Origin: Streptomyces glomeratus
Lineage (GTDB): Bacteria > Actinomycetota > Actinomycetes > Streptomycetales > Streptomycetaceae
DNA length: 64,000 nt
Direction: 5' to 3'
Assembly: GCF_021462825.1 (NCBI RefSeq)
Contig: NZ_JAKEEB010000007.1
Coordinates: 219,867 to 283,866, forward strand
This document shows positions 8,051 to 18,904 of the stretch, one piece after another. The position numbers were made by a program, and so were the translations under genes. Each line of letters begins with the position of its first letter. Position 1 is the stretch's first letter. Under the pieces are notes generated by a model, which searched no databases, was not told the DNA's origin, and saw only the letters and a list, made by a program, of their open reading frames with translations.

Positions 8051-9442
8051 TTACAAGACCGGCTTCCCCGTGCTGTAGATCCACTTCTGGAACACGTCGT
8101 CCAGCTGCCGCCCGGAGACCTGCTCCGCGAGCCGGACGAAGTCGCCGGTGTTCGCGTTGCCGTAGCGGTGAAGCCTCGTCCAGGCGGGCAGGAGCCTGAA
8201 GAACGCGGTGTCGCCGATGCGCTCGCGGAGCGCCTGGAGGGCCATCGCGCCGCGCTGGTAGACCGCCGAGGCGAACATGGTGTCACGCTGCGGATCGGCG
8301 ACCTGGATCTGCCAGAACGCGCTCTCGGCCGGGCGGGCGTTGTACGCCGCGAGGAACGAGTCGTGCGCGGAGCGGGTGCCCTTGTGCTCGGCCCACAGCC
8401 ACTGGGCGTAGGTCGCGAAGCCCTCGTTGAGCCAGATGTCCTTCCAGCGCTCCACCGAGACCGAGTCGCCGAACCACTGGTGGGCCAGCTCGTGCACGAT
8501 GGTCGTCTCGTTGCGGACGGCCGAGTACGCGGGCTTGGACTGGACCTCCAGCGAGAAGCCCGCCTCGGGCATGTCGTCGACGATGGCACCCGTCTCCTCG
8601 AAGGGGTACGGGCCGAATATCTGCGACCAGTAGTCGGTGGCCTCGGCCGTGACGGCGTAGACGTCGACGTTCTCGCCGCTCTCGAGGGACGGGTCGATGG
8701 CCACGTAGATCGGGATTCCCGACGGCGTCCTCCCGGTCCGCACATCGAACCTGCCGATGGTGGCCGTCGCCAGGTAGGTGGCCATCGGCCGGGACTCCCG
8801 CCAGTGGGTGACGGTCCGGCCGCCCTCGTCGTATGCCGACACCAGCCGGCCGTTGGACACCGCGGTCAGGCCCTTCGGCGCCTTGATGCGGATGTCGTAG
8901 GTGGCCTTGTCCGAGGGGTGGTCGCTGGAGGGGAACCAGGTGGAGGCCGCATTGGGCTCGCAGGCGACGAAGACGCCGTCGGCCGTCTTCATCCACCCGT
9001 ACTGGGAGCCGAAGACGATGGGGCCGCCGAGCGGCTCGGGAACACCGCCGTAGGTGACCGTGACCGTGAAGTCGCGGCCCCGGGGAAGCACACCGCGCGG
9101 GGTGATGCGTATCTCGTCGCCCTCACGCGTGAACGCGGCCCGTCTGCCGTTCACCTCGATCCGCGTGACGTCCAGCTTCTGGAGATCGAGATCGAAGGAC
9201 GTGAGGCTCCGCGTGGCCCGGGCGCTGATCGTCGTACGGCCGTCGAGACGGCCGCTGCCCGGGTCGTACGCGACGTCGAGCGCGTAGTGGCGGGCGTCGA
9301 AGCCGCCGTTGCCGAGCTGCGGGAAGTAGGAGTCGCCGATGCCGTCCGCCCCGGGCGAGGGGGCGGAGGAGGCCGCGATGACGAGGAAGGAGGCCGCCGC
9401 GGCGGCGAGCGTCCCTAAGCGTGCCGAACGGGAGAGTGCCAT
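8051..9442 (-). CDS. secreted M1-family zinc metallopeptidase
   Basis: 463 aa. A signal peptide covers about residues 1-30. The M1 N-terminal beta domain follows, then the catalytic domain with HELAHQWFGD (His317, Glu318, His321) and the third ligand in WLNEGFATY (Glu340). The exopeptidase motif is EAGFSLE, a relative of GAMEN. It is shorter than typical aminopeptidase N because the C-terminal helical domain is absent, as in other compact secreted actinobacterial M1 enzymes. It would trim peptides outside the cell; the neighbouring peptide importer operon could take up the products (inference). The start ATG follows AAGGGA. Confidence 0.92.
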   Translation of the reverse strand: MALSRSARLGTLAAAAASFLVIAASSAPSPGADGIGDSYFPQLGNGGFDARHYALDVAYDPGSGRLDGRTTISARATRSLTSFDLDLQKLDVTRIEVNGRRAAFTREGDEIRITPRGVLPRGRDFTVTVTYGGVPEPLGGPIVFGSQYGWMKTADGVFVACEPNAASTWFPSSDHPSDKATYDIRIKAPKGLTAVSNGRLVSAYDEGGRTVTHWRESRPMATYLATATIGRFDVRTGRTPSGIPIYVAIDPSLESGENVDVYAVTAEATDYWSQIFGPYPFEETGAIVDDMPEAGFSLEVQSKPAYSAVRNETTIVHELAHQWFGDSVSVERWKDIWLNEGFATYAQWLWAEHKGTRSAHDSFLAAYNARPAESAFWQIQVADPQRDTMFASAVYQRGAMALQALRERIGDTAFFRLLPAWTRLHRYGNANTGDFVRLAEQVSGRQLDDVFQKWIYSTGKPVL

Positions 9443-9573
9443 GAGTCGTCCCTTCGAGCGTGCTGTCGATCCGGCGATCAGACGGACACGCCAGACTCTG
9501 CGCTCTCCCGTTCGGTCATGTACATGGCTTTACCAATTTGTCATGCGCAACTCGGTCACTGGCTCCTGACGCG

Positions 9574-9611
9574 TGTGCCCCGGCAACCGGAGTGCGGGTT
9601 GCCGGGGCACA
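9574..9611. terminator. terminator of the peptide ABC operon
   Basis: A perfect 15-bp stem (9574-9588 with 9597-9611, core GTGCCCCGGCAACC) with an 8-base loop, 22 bases beyond the stop of the last importer gene at 9633. It may also shield the M1 peptidase promoter from read-through. Confidence 0.88.
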
Positions 9612-9632
9612 TGTGCCGATGCGACCGTCTGT

Positions 9633-11072
9633 CTACTTCCGGCCGCCGGACTCCGGCGCGTCGTCGGACGCGTCCGATGCGCCGGGGGCGGCATCCTCGG
9701 CGGTCTCCTCCGTGGAAGCCTCCGCGGCGTCCGGAGCCTCTTCCGCGGCCTCCGAGGACGGGGCCTCCTCGGAACCGGCCTCGGCCGCCTCCGAAGACGG
9801 AGCCTCAGTGGCCTCCTCGGCGGCCGGCTCGGACGGCTCCTCCGCCGCCGGCTCGGCCGTGTCCGCGTGGACCTCCGCGGCCACGGCCGCCGACGTCTCC
9901 GCCGACTCCTCCAGCACCGCGTCCGGCACCAGCTCGGCCGCCTCCTTGGCGTCGGACAGCAGCACGGTGTCCTGCGGCGCCTGGTCCTCGAAGTTCTCCG
10001 GGTGGTGGCAGGCCACGCGCTGGCCGGGCTTCAGCTCCAGAAGCTGAGGCTCGGTCGTCCGGCAGATCTCCGTCGCCTTCCAGCACCGCGTGTGGAAACG
10101 GCAGCCGCTCGGCGGCGCGATCGGCGAGGGGACGTCGCCCTTGAGCAGGATCCGCTCGCTCTTGGCCGACTTGCGCTTGGGGTCCGGGATCGGCACCGCC
10201 GACATCAGCGCCTTCGTGTACGGGTGCATCGGCGCCCTGTACAGCGATTCCCGGTCGGCCAGCTCGACGATCTTGCCGAGGTACATCACCGCGATCCGGT
10301 CCGAGACGTGCCGGACGACCGACAGGTCGTGCGCGATGATCACGTACGTCAGGCCCAGCTCCTGCTGGAGGTCGTCGAGCAGGTTGACGACCTGTGCCTG
10401 AATGGACACGTCCAGCGCGGAGACCGGCTCGTCGGCCACGACCAGCTTCGGGTTGAGCGCGAGCGCGCGGGCGATGCCGATGCGCTGGCGCTGACCGCCG
10501 GAGAACTCGTGCGGATACCGGTTGTAGTGCTCGGGGTTGAGACCCACGACCGACAGCAGCCGCTGCACTTCCTTCTTGATCCCGCCCTCGGGCGTGACGC
10601 CCTGGAGCCGGAAGGGAGCGCCGATGATCGTGCCGATGGTGTGGCGCGGGTTCAGCGACGAGTACGGGTCCTGGAAGATCATCTGCACATCGCGGCGCAT
10701 CGGGCGCATGCCGCCGACACCGAGGTGCGTGATGTCCTTGCCCTCGAACTCGATGGTGCCGGCCGTCGGTTCCAGCAGCCGGGTGATCAGCCGGCCCATC
10801 GTCGACTTGCCGCAGCCCGACTCGCCCACGACGCCCAGGGTCTCGCCGGACTTGACCTCGAAGTCGATACCGTCGACCGCGCGCACCGCACCGACCTGCC
10901 GCTGGAGAAGGCCCTTGCGGATGGGGAAGTGCTTCTGCAGCCCCGTGACCTTCAGCAGGGTCTCGCCCGGCGCGGCGTCCTTCGTGAGGGTGGCCGCACC
11001 CGAGCTCTTCGCCTCCGCGCCGTCGCTCTGTGCAGGGATGCTCACTGCCTTGTCCTCTGCGTTCTCACTCAC
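9633..11072 (-). CDS. oligo/dipeptide ABC importer ATPase, DppF/OppF type, with long acidic tail
   Basis: 479 aa. The ABC core spans about residues 35-300: Walker [10 protein letters not shown], signature [15 protein letters not shown], Walker [12 protein letters not shown]. The OppF/DppF C-terminal region has CRFHTRC and ends near residue 365 in ACHHPENFE. The last ~115 residues are an unusual low-complexity tail of Ala, Glu, Ser and Asp ending in SGGRK. It is the final gene of the operon; its ATG overlaps the stop of the partner ATPase gene by 4 bases (translational coupling). It supplies energy for peptide uptake from the cytoplasmic face. Confidence 0.93.
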   Translation of the reverse strand: MSENAEDKAVSIPAQSDGAEAKSSGAATLTKDAAPGETLLKVTGLQKHFPIRKGLLQRQVGAVRAVDGIDFEVKSGETLGVVGESGCGKSTMGRLITRLLEPTAGTIEFEGKDITHLGVGGMRPMRRDVQMIFQDPYSSLNPRHTIGTIIGAPFRLQGVTPEGGIKKEVQRLLSVVGLNPEHYNRYPHEFSGGQRQRIGIARALALNPKLVVADEPVSALDVSIQAQVVNLLDDLQQELGLTYVIIAHDLSVVRHVSDRIAVMYLGKIVELADRESLYRAPMHPYTKALMSAVPIPDPKRKSAKSERILLKGDVPSPIAPPSGCRFHTRCWKATEICRTTEPQLLELKPGQRVACHHPENFEDQAPQDTVLLSDAKEAAELVPDAVLEESAETSAAVAAEVHADTAEPAAEEPSEPAAEEATEAPSSEAAEAGSEEAPSSEAAEEAPDAAEASTEETAEDAAPGASDASDDAPESGGRK

Positions 11073-12162
11073 AGCTTCGGCGCAATCTCTTCGGTCCAGA
11101 TACGCTCCCGCTGCTCCTGCGTCATATGGCAGGCGGCCCAGTGGCGGCTGCCGACCTCGGTCAGCTCCGGCCGGACCGTGCGGGTCACGTTGTCCTTCGG
11201 GACGTCGGCGTACGGGCAGCGCGGGTTGAAGGCGCAGCCGGACGGGACATTGATGAGGGAGGGCGGGGAGCCCTTGACCGGGATGAGGCGCTCCTGCTGC
11301 TCGCGGTCCAGGCGCGGCATGGAACCCAGCAGGCCCCAGGTGTAGGGGTGCCGGGGCTCGTAGAACACCTTCTCGGCCGGGCCCCGCTCCACGCAGCGGC
11401 CGCCGTACATCACCAGGATGTCGTCGGCCAGCTCGGCGACGACGCCCAGGTCGTGGGTGATGACGATGACCGCGGAGCCGAACTCCTTCTGCAGATCGCG
11501 GATCAGGTCGAGGATCTGCGCCTGGACGGTCACGTCGAGGGCGGTCGTCGGCTCGTCCGCGATGAGCAGCTCGGGGTTGTTGACGAGCGCCATCGCGATC
11601 ATGGCGCGCTGCCGCATACCGCCGGAGAACTCGTGCGGGTAGCTGTCCACCCGCTTGTCCGGCTGCGGGATGCCCACCCGGTCGAGCATCTCGATCGCGC
11701 GCTTGCGTGCGGTCTTCTTGTCGACGTTGTGGTGGATGCGGTACGCCTCCACGATCTGCTGGCCGATCGTGTAGTACGGGTGCAGCGCGGACAGCGGGTC
11801 CTGGAAGATCATCGCCATGTCGCGGCCGCGCAGCTTGCGCACGTGGTCGGGATCGGCGGACAGCAACTCGGTGCCGTTCAGCCAGATCTCGCCGGAGATC
11901 TGCGCCTTGCGCTTGCCGTACTGGCCCGCGGTGTGCAGGCCCAGGATGCCGAGCGAGGTCACGGACTTGCCGGAGCCGGACTCGCCCACGATGCCGAGGG
12001 TCTTGCCCTTCTCCAGCTGGAAGCTGAGCCCGTCGACGGACTTCACCAGGCCGTCGTCGGTCGGGAAGTGCACCTTCAGGTCGCGCACTTCCAGGAAGGC
12101 GGTCGAAGCAGGGGAGGCGGTGGCGGGCTCCCCCACGGCCGCTCCGCTCTTGCTGAGTTCGG

Positions 12163-12166
<4 letters not shown>
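11069..12166 (-). CDS. oligo/dipeptide ABC importer ATPase, DppD/OppD type
   Basis: 365 aa from an ATG at 12166 ([14 protein letters not shown]). Walker A GESGSGKS, signature [15 protein letters not shown] and Walker [12 protein letters not shown] are intact. The C-terminal OppD region holds [11 protein letters not shown], a Cys-containing motif that in some relatives binds an Fe-S cluster. A longer reading frame runs upstream, but it is a shadow of the permease gene. The ATG overlaps the permease stop by 4 bases, and the stop overlaps the next ATPase gene by 4 bases. Confidence 0.93.
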
Positions 12167-13161
<995 letters not shown>

Positions 13162-13176
13162 AGCTTACGGCCCGCC

Positions 13177-13222
13177 GCGGGACCGCGGGCACCGGAGGTT
13201 GTCCGGTGGCCCGCGGTCCCGC
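13177..13222. promoter_or_regulatory. intra-operon stem-loop between binding-protein and permease genes
   Basis: A 20-bp stem (14 bp GCGGGACCGCGGGC plus 6 bp, with a one-base bulge at 13208) and a 5-base loop. It lies 51 bases after the binding-protein stop and 16 bases before the permease start. In many binding-protein operons such hairpins stabilise the upstream mRNA or attenuate downstream genes, giving excess binding protein. Confidence 0.8.
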
Positions 13223-13272
13223 CGCGCCGGCCTTCACCTGCCTTTCGTGCCGTGCGGCGGGTGTGCCGGGGT

Positions 13273-15063
13273 TTACTTCGCGGACTTGAGGCCCAGGTTG
13301 ACGAAGTCGTACTGACCGCTGTACGCGTCGGTCGTGTACACGTTCGCCAGTCGGTCCCCGCGCCAGTTGATGAACTTCTCGAAGACGAAGGGCAGGTAGT
13401 AACCGCCCTCCATCACCTTGTGGTTGATCTGCGTGGCGATCTGCGTCTTCTTCGCCTCGTCGAGCGTGTTGACGTAGTCGTTGAACAGCCCGTCGATCGC
13501 CTTGTCCTTGATCAGGGCGTAGTTGTTGTTACCGCTCTGCAGGATGTACTTGCTGTCCCACAGCGGCAGACCGAAGCCCTGGACGGTCGGGAAGTCCGGA
13601 CCCCAGCCCATGATGATGACGCCGTAGCCCTTCTTCTTCACGTTCGAGGGGCTGCCGATGATGCCGGTGGTCTGCGAGCCGTCGTACTGGTCGATGTCGG
13701 CGGTGATGCCGATCTTCTTCAGCGACGCCTGCAGGGACTGGGCGGTGGCCACCTCGACCGGCTTGTTGTTGCGGACGGCGATGGTGGTCTTGAAGCCGTT
13801 CGGCTGGCCGCAGGCCTTCAGCTCTTCCTTGGCCTTCGCGGCATTGCCGGTCTTGTTGGCGCCGGCCAGCTCGAACGGGTCGTACTTCTGGCCCTCGGAG
13901 CCCGGGACGGACGGCGGCAGCATGTTGGTGCCGATGTCACCACCGGCGACCGGGCCACCGCGCGCGGTCTGCAGCGACACGTGGTCGGCGCCGTAGATGA
14001 CGGCGTTGCGGCAGTGGATGTTGTCGAACGGCTTCACGCTCTGCGGGAAGACCGCGTAGCGGATGTAGCCGGAGACCGGGTTGTCCAGGTTCGCCTTGTG
14101 CTGCTTCAGGGCGGCGGTGCGGCCCTGCGGCGACATGCCCGTCTGGTTGATGTCCAGGTCGATGTCGCCGTTGATCAGGCGCTGGTCGAGGTCGTTGGCG
14201 TTCGAGAAGAACTTGATCGTGATCTTGTCCGGGTACGCCTTGCGGACCGGGTCCGAGGACTGCTTCCAATTGGTGTTGCGGACCAGCGTCAGGTCCTTGC
14301 CCGGGTTGTACGACTCGAACTTGTACGGCCCCGAGGAGAACGGGTGCAGGGAGTACTTGGACTTGGTGTCCTGGTCCTGGCGGACCGGGGATGCCGAGGT
14401 CAGCGCGAGCACTTCCTCGAAGTCCGCGTTCGCCTTGGGCAGGTGGAAGACGATCGTCTTGTCGTCGGGCGTGTCGATCGCCTTCAGACCGAGGTGGTCC
14501 GCGGCCTTGTCCTTGTACGGGCCCTGGTACTTGCCGTCGGGGTCCAGGAAGTCCTTGAGGTAGGTGGGACCGCCGGACAGCACGTCCTGCGCCCAGACAC
14601 GCTCGATGCCGTACTTGATGTCCTTGGAGGTGATCGGCTTGCCGTCCTCCCAGGTGATCCCGTCGCGCAGCGTGTACGTGTACGTCTTGCCGCCGTCGCT
14701 GACCTTGGCGAGCCCGGTGGCGAGGTCCGGGGTGAGCTTGGCGCCTTCCTTGCCCGGCTCCGTCTTGTTCGTGACGAGCTGACGGCTGTAGTAGCGCATG
14801 AAGTTCCACGCGAAGCCGTAGTAGCCGCGGGTGGTGTCCCACGAGTCGGCGTCCTGGGCACCGCCGAACCTCAGCGTGCCGCCCTTCTTGGCCAGCGAGG
14901 CCTGGGCGACCTTGTTGTTCGCCGCGTCGAAGCCGGCCGCGCCGTTCTTCGAACCGTCGCTGTCCTTGCCGCCGCCGCACGCCGCCGTGGTCAGCAGCGC
15001 GGCGACCACGGCGGCAGCGGCCATGGCCTGCTTGCGCCGCCCTGAGGTGCGTTGGGTAGTCAC
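13273..15063 (-). CDS. peptide ABC importer substrate-binding lipoprotein (SBP_bac_5 family)
   Basis: 596 aa. A lipoprotein signal peptide has its lipobox near residues 26-29 (LTTAAC), followed by GGGKDSDGSK. The mature part is a large class C solute-binding protein with KKGGTLRFGG near its start, YTYTLRDGITWEDGKP and the typical C-terminal half. It captures oligopeptides or dipeptides outside the membrane and delivers them to the permeases. It starts with GTG at 15063 after GGAGG. The gene order, permease C type, binding protein, permease B type, then two ATPases, is less common than having the binding protein first. Confidence 0.93.
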   Translation of the reverse strand: MTTQRTSGRRKQAMAAAAVVAALLTTAACGGGKDSDGSKNGAAGFDAANNKVAQASLAKKGGTLRFGGAQDADSWDTTRGYYGFAWNFMRYYSRQLVTNKTEPGKEGAKLTPDLATGLAKVSDGGKTYTYTLRDGITWEDGKPITSKDIKYGIERVWAQDVLSGGPTYLKDFLDPDGKYQGPYKDKAADHLGLKAIDTPDDKTIVFHLPKANADFEEVLALTSASPVRQDQDTKSKYSLHPFSSGPYKFESYNPGKDLTLVRNTNWKQSSDPVRKAYPDKITIKFFSNANDLDQRLINGDIDLDINQTGMSPQGRTAALKQHKANLDNPVSGYIRYAVFPQSVKPFDNIHCRNAVIYGADHVSLQTARGGPVAGGDIGTNMLPPSVPGSEGQKYDPFELAGANKTGNAAKAKEELKACGQPNGFKTTIAVRNNKPVEVATAQSLQASLKKIGITADIDQYDGSQTTGIIGSPSNVKKKGYGVIIMGWGPDFPTVQGFGLPLWDSKYILQSGNNNYALIKDKAIDGLFNDYVNTLDEAKKTQIATQINHKVMEGGYYLPFVFEKFINWRGDRLANVYTTDAYSGQYDFVNLGLKSAK

Positions 15064-15133
15064 GATCTCGGATCCTCCGGGTTAGATGAGAGACCCCGTG
15101 TGTAGTGCCACGGGTCGCTTGGGGTACGGCAGT

Positions 15134-16141
15134 TCAGCGGGAGCCCTTCGGGTCCAGCGCGTCGCGCACGCCGTCGCCGAAGAGGTTGAAGGCAAGAACG
15201 GTGATGAAGATCGCCACGCCCGGGACCACCATGTACATCGGGTCCGAGTCGTAGTAGTCGATCGCGTTCGAGAGCATCTGCCCCCAGGAGGCCGTGGGCG
15301 GCTTGACGCCCACGCCCAGGAAGCTGAGCGCCGCCTCGGTGAGGATGTTGGTGGGGATCATCATCGTCGTGTACACGATGATCGGCGCGACGAGGTTGGG
15401 CAGCAGTTCCTTGAAGAGGATGTAGAAGCGTCCGGCACCCAGCGAGCGGGCCGCCTCCACGTACTCGCGCTCACGCAGCGAGAGCGTCTGGCCGCGCACC
15501 ACACGTCCGATGTAGGGCCAGCCGAAGAAGCCGATGACCAGGATCATCACGAACACTCGGACGCCCGTGCCGCTCAGTCCCAGCATCTCGTTCGGCATGA
15601 CAGAGACCAGGGCGATGATGAACAGCAGCTGCGGGAAGGCGAGCAGTCCGTCCATGACCCGGCTGATGGCGGAGTCGACCCAGCCGCCGAAGAAGCCGGC
15701 CAGGATGCCCAGGACGGTACCGAGGATGACGGCGACGACCGCCGAGAGGAAGCCGACCAGGAGCGAGATCTGGGCGCCGTAGAGGATGCGGGCGAAGATG
15801 TCGCGGCCGTTGACCGGCTCGATGCCCAGCAGGTGGTCGCCGCTGATTCCACCCAGCGAACCCGTGGGTGTGCCGAACAGCGGGTCGATCAGGTTCTCGT
15901 GGTAGGCGTCCGGGTCCTGTCCGACGAGGTTCGTGATGACGGGCGCGAGCAGCGCGATCACGATGAGGACAAGCACGACTACGCCACCCGTCAGGGCGAG
16001 CTTGTCCCGCTTGAGGCGCTCCCAGGCGATCCGGCCCAGGGAACGCCCCTGTACAGCCTTCGCGTCAGCGCTGACTACGGCCGCTTCCTCGGCAGCACTC
16101 GGCGCCGCTTCCGCGGTCGGCTCGTGCAATGGTGCCGTCAT
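15134..16141 (-). CDS. ABC importer permease, DppC/OppC type
   Basis: 335 aa from ATG at 16141 (MTAPLHEPTAEAAPSAAEEA), with an AGAGGGG site about 10 bases upstream. A ~45-residue acidic/Ala-rich N-terminal extension precedes six membrane helices. The OppC signatures GDHLLGIEPVNGRDIFARIL and EREYVEAARSLGAG are present. It is the first gene of the importer operon, so the promoter should lie in 16142-16485. Confidence 0.93.
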   Translation of the reverse strand: MTAPLHEPTAEAAPSAAEEAAVVSADAKAVQGRSLGRIAWERLKRDKLALTGGVVVLVLIVIALLAPVITNLVGQDPDAYHENLIDPLFGTPTGSLGGISGDHLLGIEPVNGRDIFARILYGAQISLLVGFLSAVVAVILGTVLGILAGFFGGWVDSAISRVMDGLLAFPQLLFIIALVSVMPNEMLGLSGTGVRVFVMILVIGFFGWPYIGRVVRGQTLSLREREYVEAARSLGAGRFYILFKELLPNLVAPIIVYTTMMIPTNILTEAALSFLGVGVKPPTASWGQMLSNAIDYYDSDPMYMVVPGVAIFITVLAFNLFGDGVRDALDPKGSR

Positions 16142-16485
16142 CTGGCAGGGACCCCTCTCAACCGGCGGTGACCGGCGCGCACTTGCCGCGGTTGGCGGCA
16201 TGATCAGTCCGTCGTACACAGGGGGCGAACCCCTTGAAGCGGGAGTCTTCAACGCTTCGGCGATCAGTTGCCAGACTTGAGGGTGAAAGGATGCGTAAAC
16301 GTGATACGGGTAGAGGGGTTCCGTTATCCGGACGATGGGTAGCGGGGTGCGGACACCCGCCAATCGGGACACTTCACACGCTACTTGGACCATCCACGCC
16401 GATCTACGCGCGAAGAGGGGCTCTCGGGCGACGGAGGTGACCGGCAGCCGGACACCGCGGCGGAGCAGCTCCGCGCGGCCGGCGG
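16142..16485. other. intergenic region upstream of the peptide importer operon
   Basis: 344 bases without a supportable gene. It should hold the importer promoter on the minus strand and the 3' trailer of the SseB gene. No clear operator or hairpin was found. Confidence 0.5.
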
Positions 16486-17286
16486 TCAGTACACGCCGCG
16501 TACCGGCGGATAGCCGTATCCCCCGCCCGCCGGAGCCTGGGCCGGGGACGCATGGGCCTCGCGGTCGTAGAACGGGCGGGCGTGGGCGCGCAGCCACATC
16601 GCGACCGGGTCGTACTCGTCGGACATCGCGACGGTCGACACGGGCAGTCCCTCAGGGACCGCCACCACGGACTGCTGCATCATCGCGCGCACCGAGTCGA
16701 CGGCGGGCGGCGAGGTGTCGTAGACGTCCAGGCCGATCGCCAGATAGGGCGCGCCGAGGGAGGGCTGCACCCAGGCGCGGCGCAGCGAGCGCACGGCGGG
16801 CGTTCGGTGCGCGTTCTGCGTGAGGAGGGCGTAGAACTGCGGGATCTCGATGGCCGGTTCGCCGAGCCGGAGCGGGCCGGCGGGCTGGCGCTCGAGGCCG
16901 GTCGCGATACGGCGCAGGTCCAGCCAGGGGATGCCGACGCCGCCGCCCGGCGCGTGCGGATTCAGCCAGAGGCCGTAGTGGTCCGGGTAGAGGGTGCGGG
17001 CCACGTCGAGGCCGTCGACCACCTCGTACGAGCGGTTCCAGCCGCTGGCCGAGAGTTCCTGGGCGGAGGTGACGCAGGGCGCGTAGCCGTAGCCGTTCAC
17101 CTCCATGTTTCCGTACTGGGCGTCGGGCGATCCGGCCTGGCCGTGCCACAGCAGCATCCAGACCTGGCCGGACGACGGGGTCGCGAGTGCGCGCAGCAGC
17201 GCCTCGTAGGCGTCGTAACGCCCGGGCGTCACCTGGCGCAGCATCTGCTCGACCTGTCCGGCCGCGGCCGTGCCCGACGCGCTCAC
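16486..17286 (-). CDS. SseB-family protein (enhanced serine sensitivity)
   Basis: 266 aa, starting at GTG 17286. The C-terminal half carries the SseB_C pattern, including YLAIGLDVY and a late DPVAMWLRAHARPFYDRE motif. The same ending (WLRERVRPFYQHGY) occurs in the next gene upstream on this strand, so the two are paralogues. Family proteins are linked to serine sensitivity by name only; in Streptomyces their role is unknown. The position near gcvT-glyA-sdaA, the glycine/serine genes, is suggestive but not proof of a link. Residues 244-266 form a Pro/Gly/Tyr-rich tail. Confidence 0.75.
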   Translation of the reverse strand: MSASGTAAAGQVEQMLRQVTPGRYDAYEALLRALATPSSGQVWMLLWHGQAGSPDAQYGNMEVNGYGYAPCVTSAQELSASGWNRSYEVVDGLDVARTLYPDHYGLWLNPHAPGGGVGIPWLDLRRIATGLERQPAGPLRLGEPAIEIPQFYALLTQNAHRTPAVRSLRRAWVQPSLGAPYLAIGLDVYDTSPPAVDSVRAMMQQSVVAVPEGLPVSTVAMSDEYDPVAMWLRAHARPFYDREAHASPAQAPAGGGYGYPPVRGVY

Positions 17287-17587
17287 CCTCTACCGCCCCT
17301 TCACGACAAACCTGACAACCCCGACGGAGGCTCTTCGGTGCGGTGTGCACGGTTTTCAGCCGCGTCACCCCGACCGAGCCATTCTCCCCTGTCCGCAGAA
17401 CACCGCATCCCCCTGTGTGCGGCCGCGCCGCGGGCCGGGCCCCCCGGCCGGAAGCGGGCTTGTTCCGTCCCGGCCATGAAACCAGGTTAAGGCGCCATAC
17501 TGACAGCACCTCGGCGCGTACCACCCCACATCCCCCGGCACCGCGCGCCGCGTCCGCGGGCGGCTCGGTGAGCGTGCGGGCGGAGGC

Positions 17588-18379
17588 TCAGTAACCGTGC
17601 TGGTAGAAGGGCCGCACCCGCTCCCGCAGCCACTCCCCTACCGGGTCCTGGGCCACGTCCAGGAACACCATGTTCACGGGCGTCGGCACCGGCACCTTGC
17701 CGAGCGCCCGGCCGAGCGCCTCCAGCGGGAGCGCGCGTATGTCGGCGTCCCGGGAGGAGAGTTCGACGCCGATGAACATCACCGGGTCGGCGGTCTCGAT
17801 CGCGGCCAGGCAGCGGCGTGCGGTGAGCACCACCCCGGTCGCCGCGAACTCGGCCGACGCGGCGGCGAGGAAGTCCACCGGGTCGTCCTGCCAGTCGGGC
17901 TCGAAGAGCCGGACACGCCCGCCGCTCACCGGGCCGTCCAGCGGGGTACGCCCGACGCGGCACAGCTCGGCCACCGCGTCCGGCGGCAGCGGCACTCCGA
18001 CCATGCCGCCCGGGTTGACCGCGATGCCGACCTGCGGGGGCAGCCCGCGGGCGAACTCGACGGCGGGCGCGATCGTGTACGACATGTGGTTGCCGACGAC
18101 CTGGCGGAACTGCTCCTCCGAGCTGAACACCGGCACATACGCCTGCCCCTCGATCTCCGTCGTGGGCAGGTCGAGCGGGCCGCTGTGCGGGCCGCCGCCG
18201 TTCGGCAGCGGCACCCACAGGAAGCTGCGGCCTAGGACCTCGACGATCCGGCCACCGGCCGAGGGGATGCCGAGCGAGGCGGAGAGCACCTCCTCCAGCT
18301 CGTTGCCCGGCCATCCGCCGTGTGGGTGGGGGTGTGCCTGTGCGGGGAAGTCCGCGGGAAGGTCCGCCGGGAAGTCCAT
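17588..18379 (-). CDS. SseB-family protein, paralogue of the downstream gene
   Basis: 263 aa. The N-terminal part has an SseB domain (LEEVLSASLGI, VFSSEEQFRQVV, PPQVGIAVNPGG), and the C-terminal domain ends DPVGEWLRERVRPFYQHGY. It is full length for the two-domain form. The gap of about 300 bases to the next SseB gene has no supported gene. Just upstream begins a tandem-repeat island; an overlapping long frame on the same strand reads through the repeats in a different phase and is not considered coding. Confidence 0.78.
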   Translation of the reverse strand: MDFPADLPADFPAQAHPHPHGGWPGNELEEVLSASLGIPSAGGRIVEVLGRSFLWVPLPNGGGPHSGPLDLPTTEIEGQAYVPVFSSEEQFRQVVGNHMSYTIAPAVEFARGLPPQVGIAVNPGGMVGVPLPPDAVAELCRVGRTPLDGPVSGGRVRLFEPDWQDDPVDFLAAASAEFAATGVVLTARRCLAAIETADPVMFIGVELSSRDADIRALPLEALGRALGKVPVPTPVNMVFLDVAQDPVGEWLRERVRPFYQHGY

Positions 18380-18459
18380 CTGCTACCGCCTGCTGAGGAA
18401 CCGCTGCTGAGACCGGCAAGGCTATCGGGTGCGGGGGCCGGGACCACCGCTCGGCCGGA

Positions 18460-18680
18460 GCCTGTACGGCGGTGGCCCCGGAGTGGTACCGCTCAGGCCC
18501 CGGGGTGGTACTGCTCGGGTCCGGGAAGTCGTACGGCTCGGGCCGCGCAGCCGGTACGGCTCGGGTCCGGGAAGTCGGCACGGCTCGGGCGAGCAGCCGG
18601 TACGGCTCGGGTCCGGGAAGTCGGTACGGCTCGGCTCCGGGAAGTCGGTACGGGTCGGGCCGAGCAGCCGGTACGGGCCG
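18460..18680. repeat. degenerate tandem repeat, 22-24 nt units
   Basis: About nine units, each ending in a version of GGTACGGCTCGG. Two unit types alternate: one beginning GTCCGGGAAGTC and one beginning GCCGMGCAGCC. Unit lengths of 22, 23 and 24 bases shift the reading frame from unit to unit, which argues against a conserved coding role on either strand. Confidence 0.85.
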
Positions 18681-18904
18681 CCCCCCCGGGTTCATGCGGA
18701 TCGGCCCGCGACAGCAATACGACGTCGGGGCTCCGGAGCCGCCGTCGCCTTACCCGGCTCGCGAAGTCGGCATGGCTCAGCGACCGAAGTCCACACGGCC
18801 CGCCGACCCCCTCTTCGGCCAGCGAAGCGGGTACGGCCCAGGCCCGCGAAGCCGACGCTAGTCCCCGAAAGCATCAGAAAGCCCCCGAAATCGACACGGC
18901 CCCA

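Noticed and set aside
17487..18695. A 402-codon Pro/Tyr/Arg-rich protein over the repeat island and the SseB gene
   Set aside because: It uses a different frame from the well-supported SseB gene, and the repeat units change phase.
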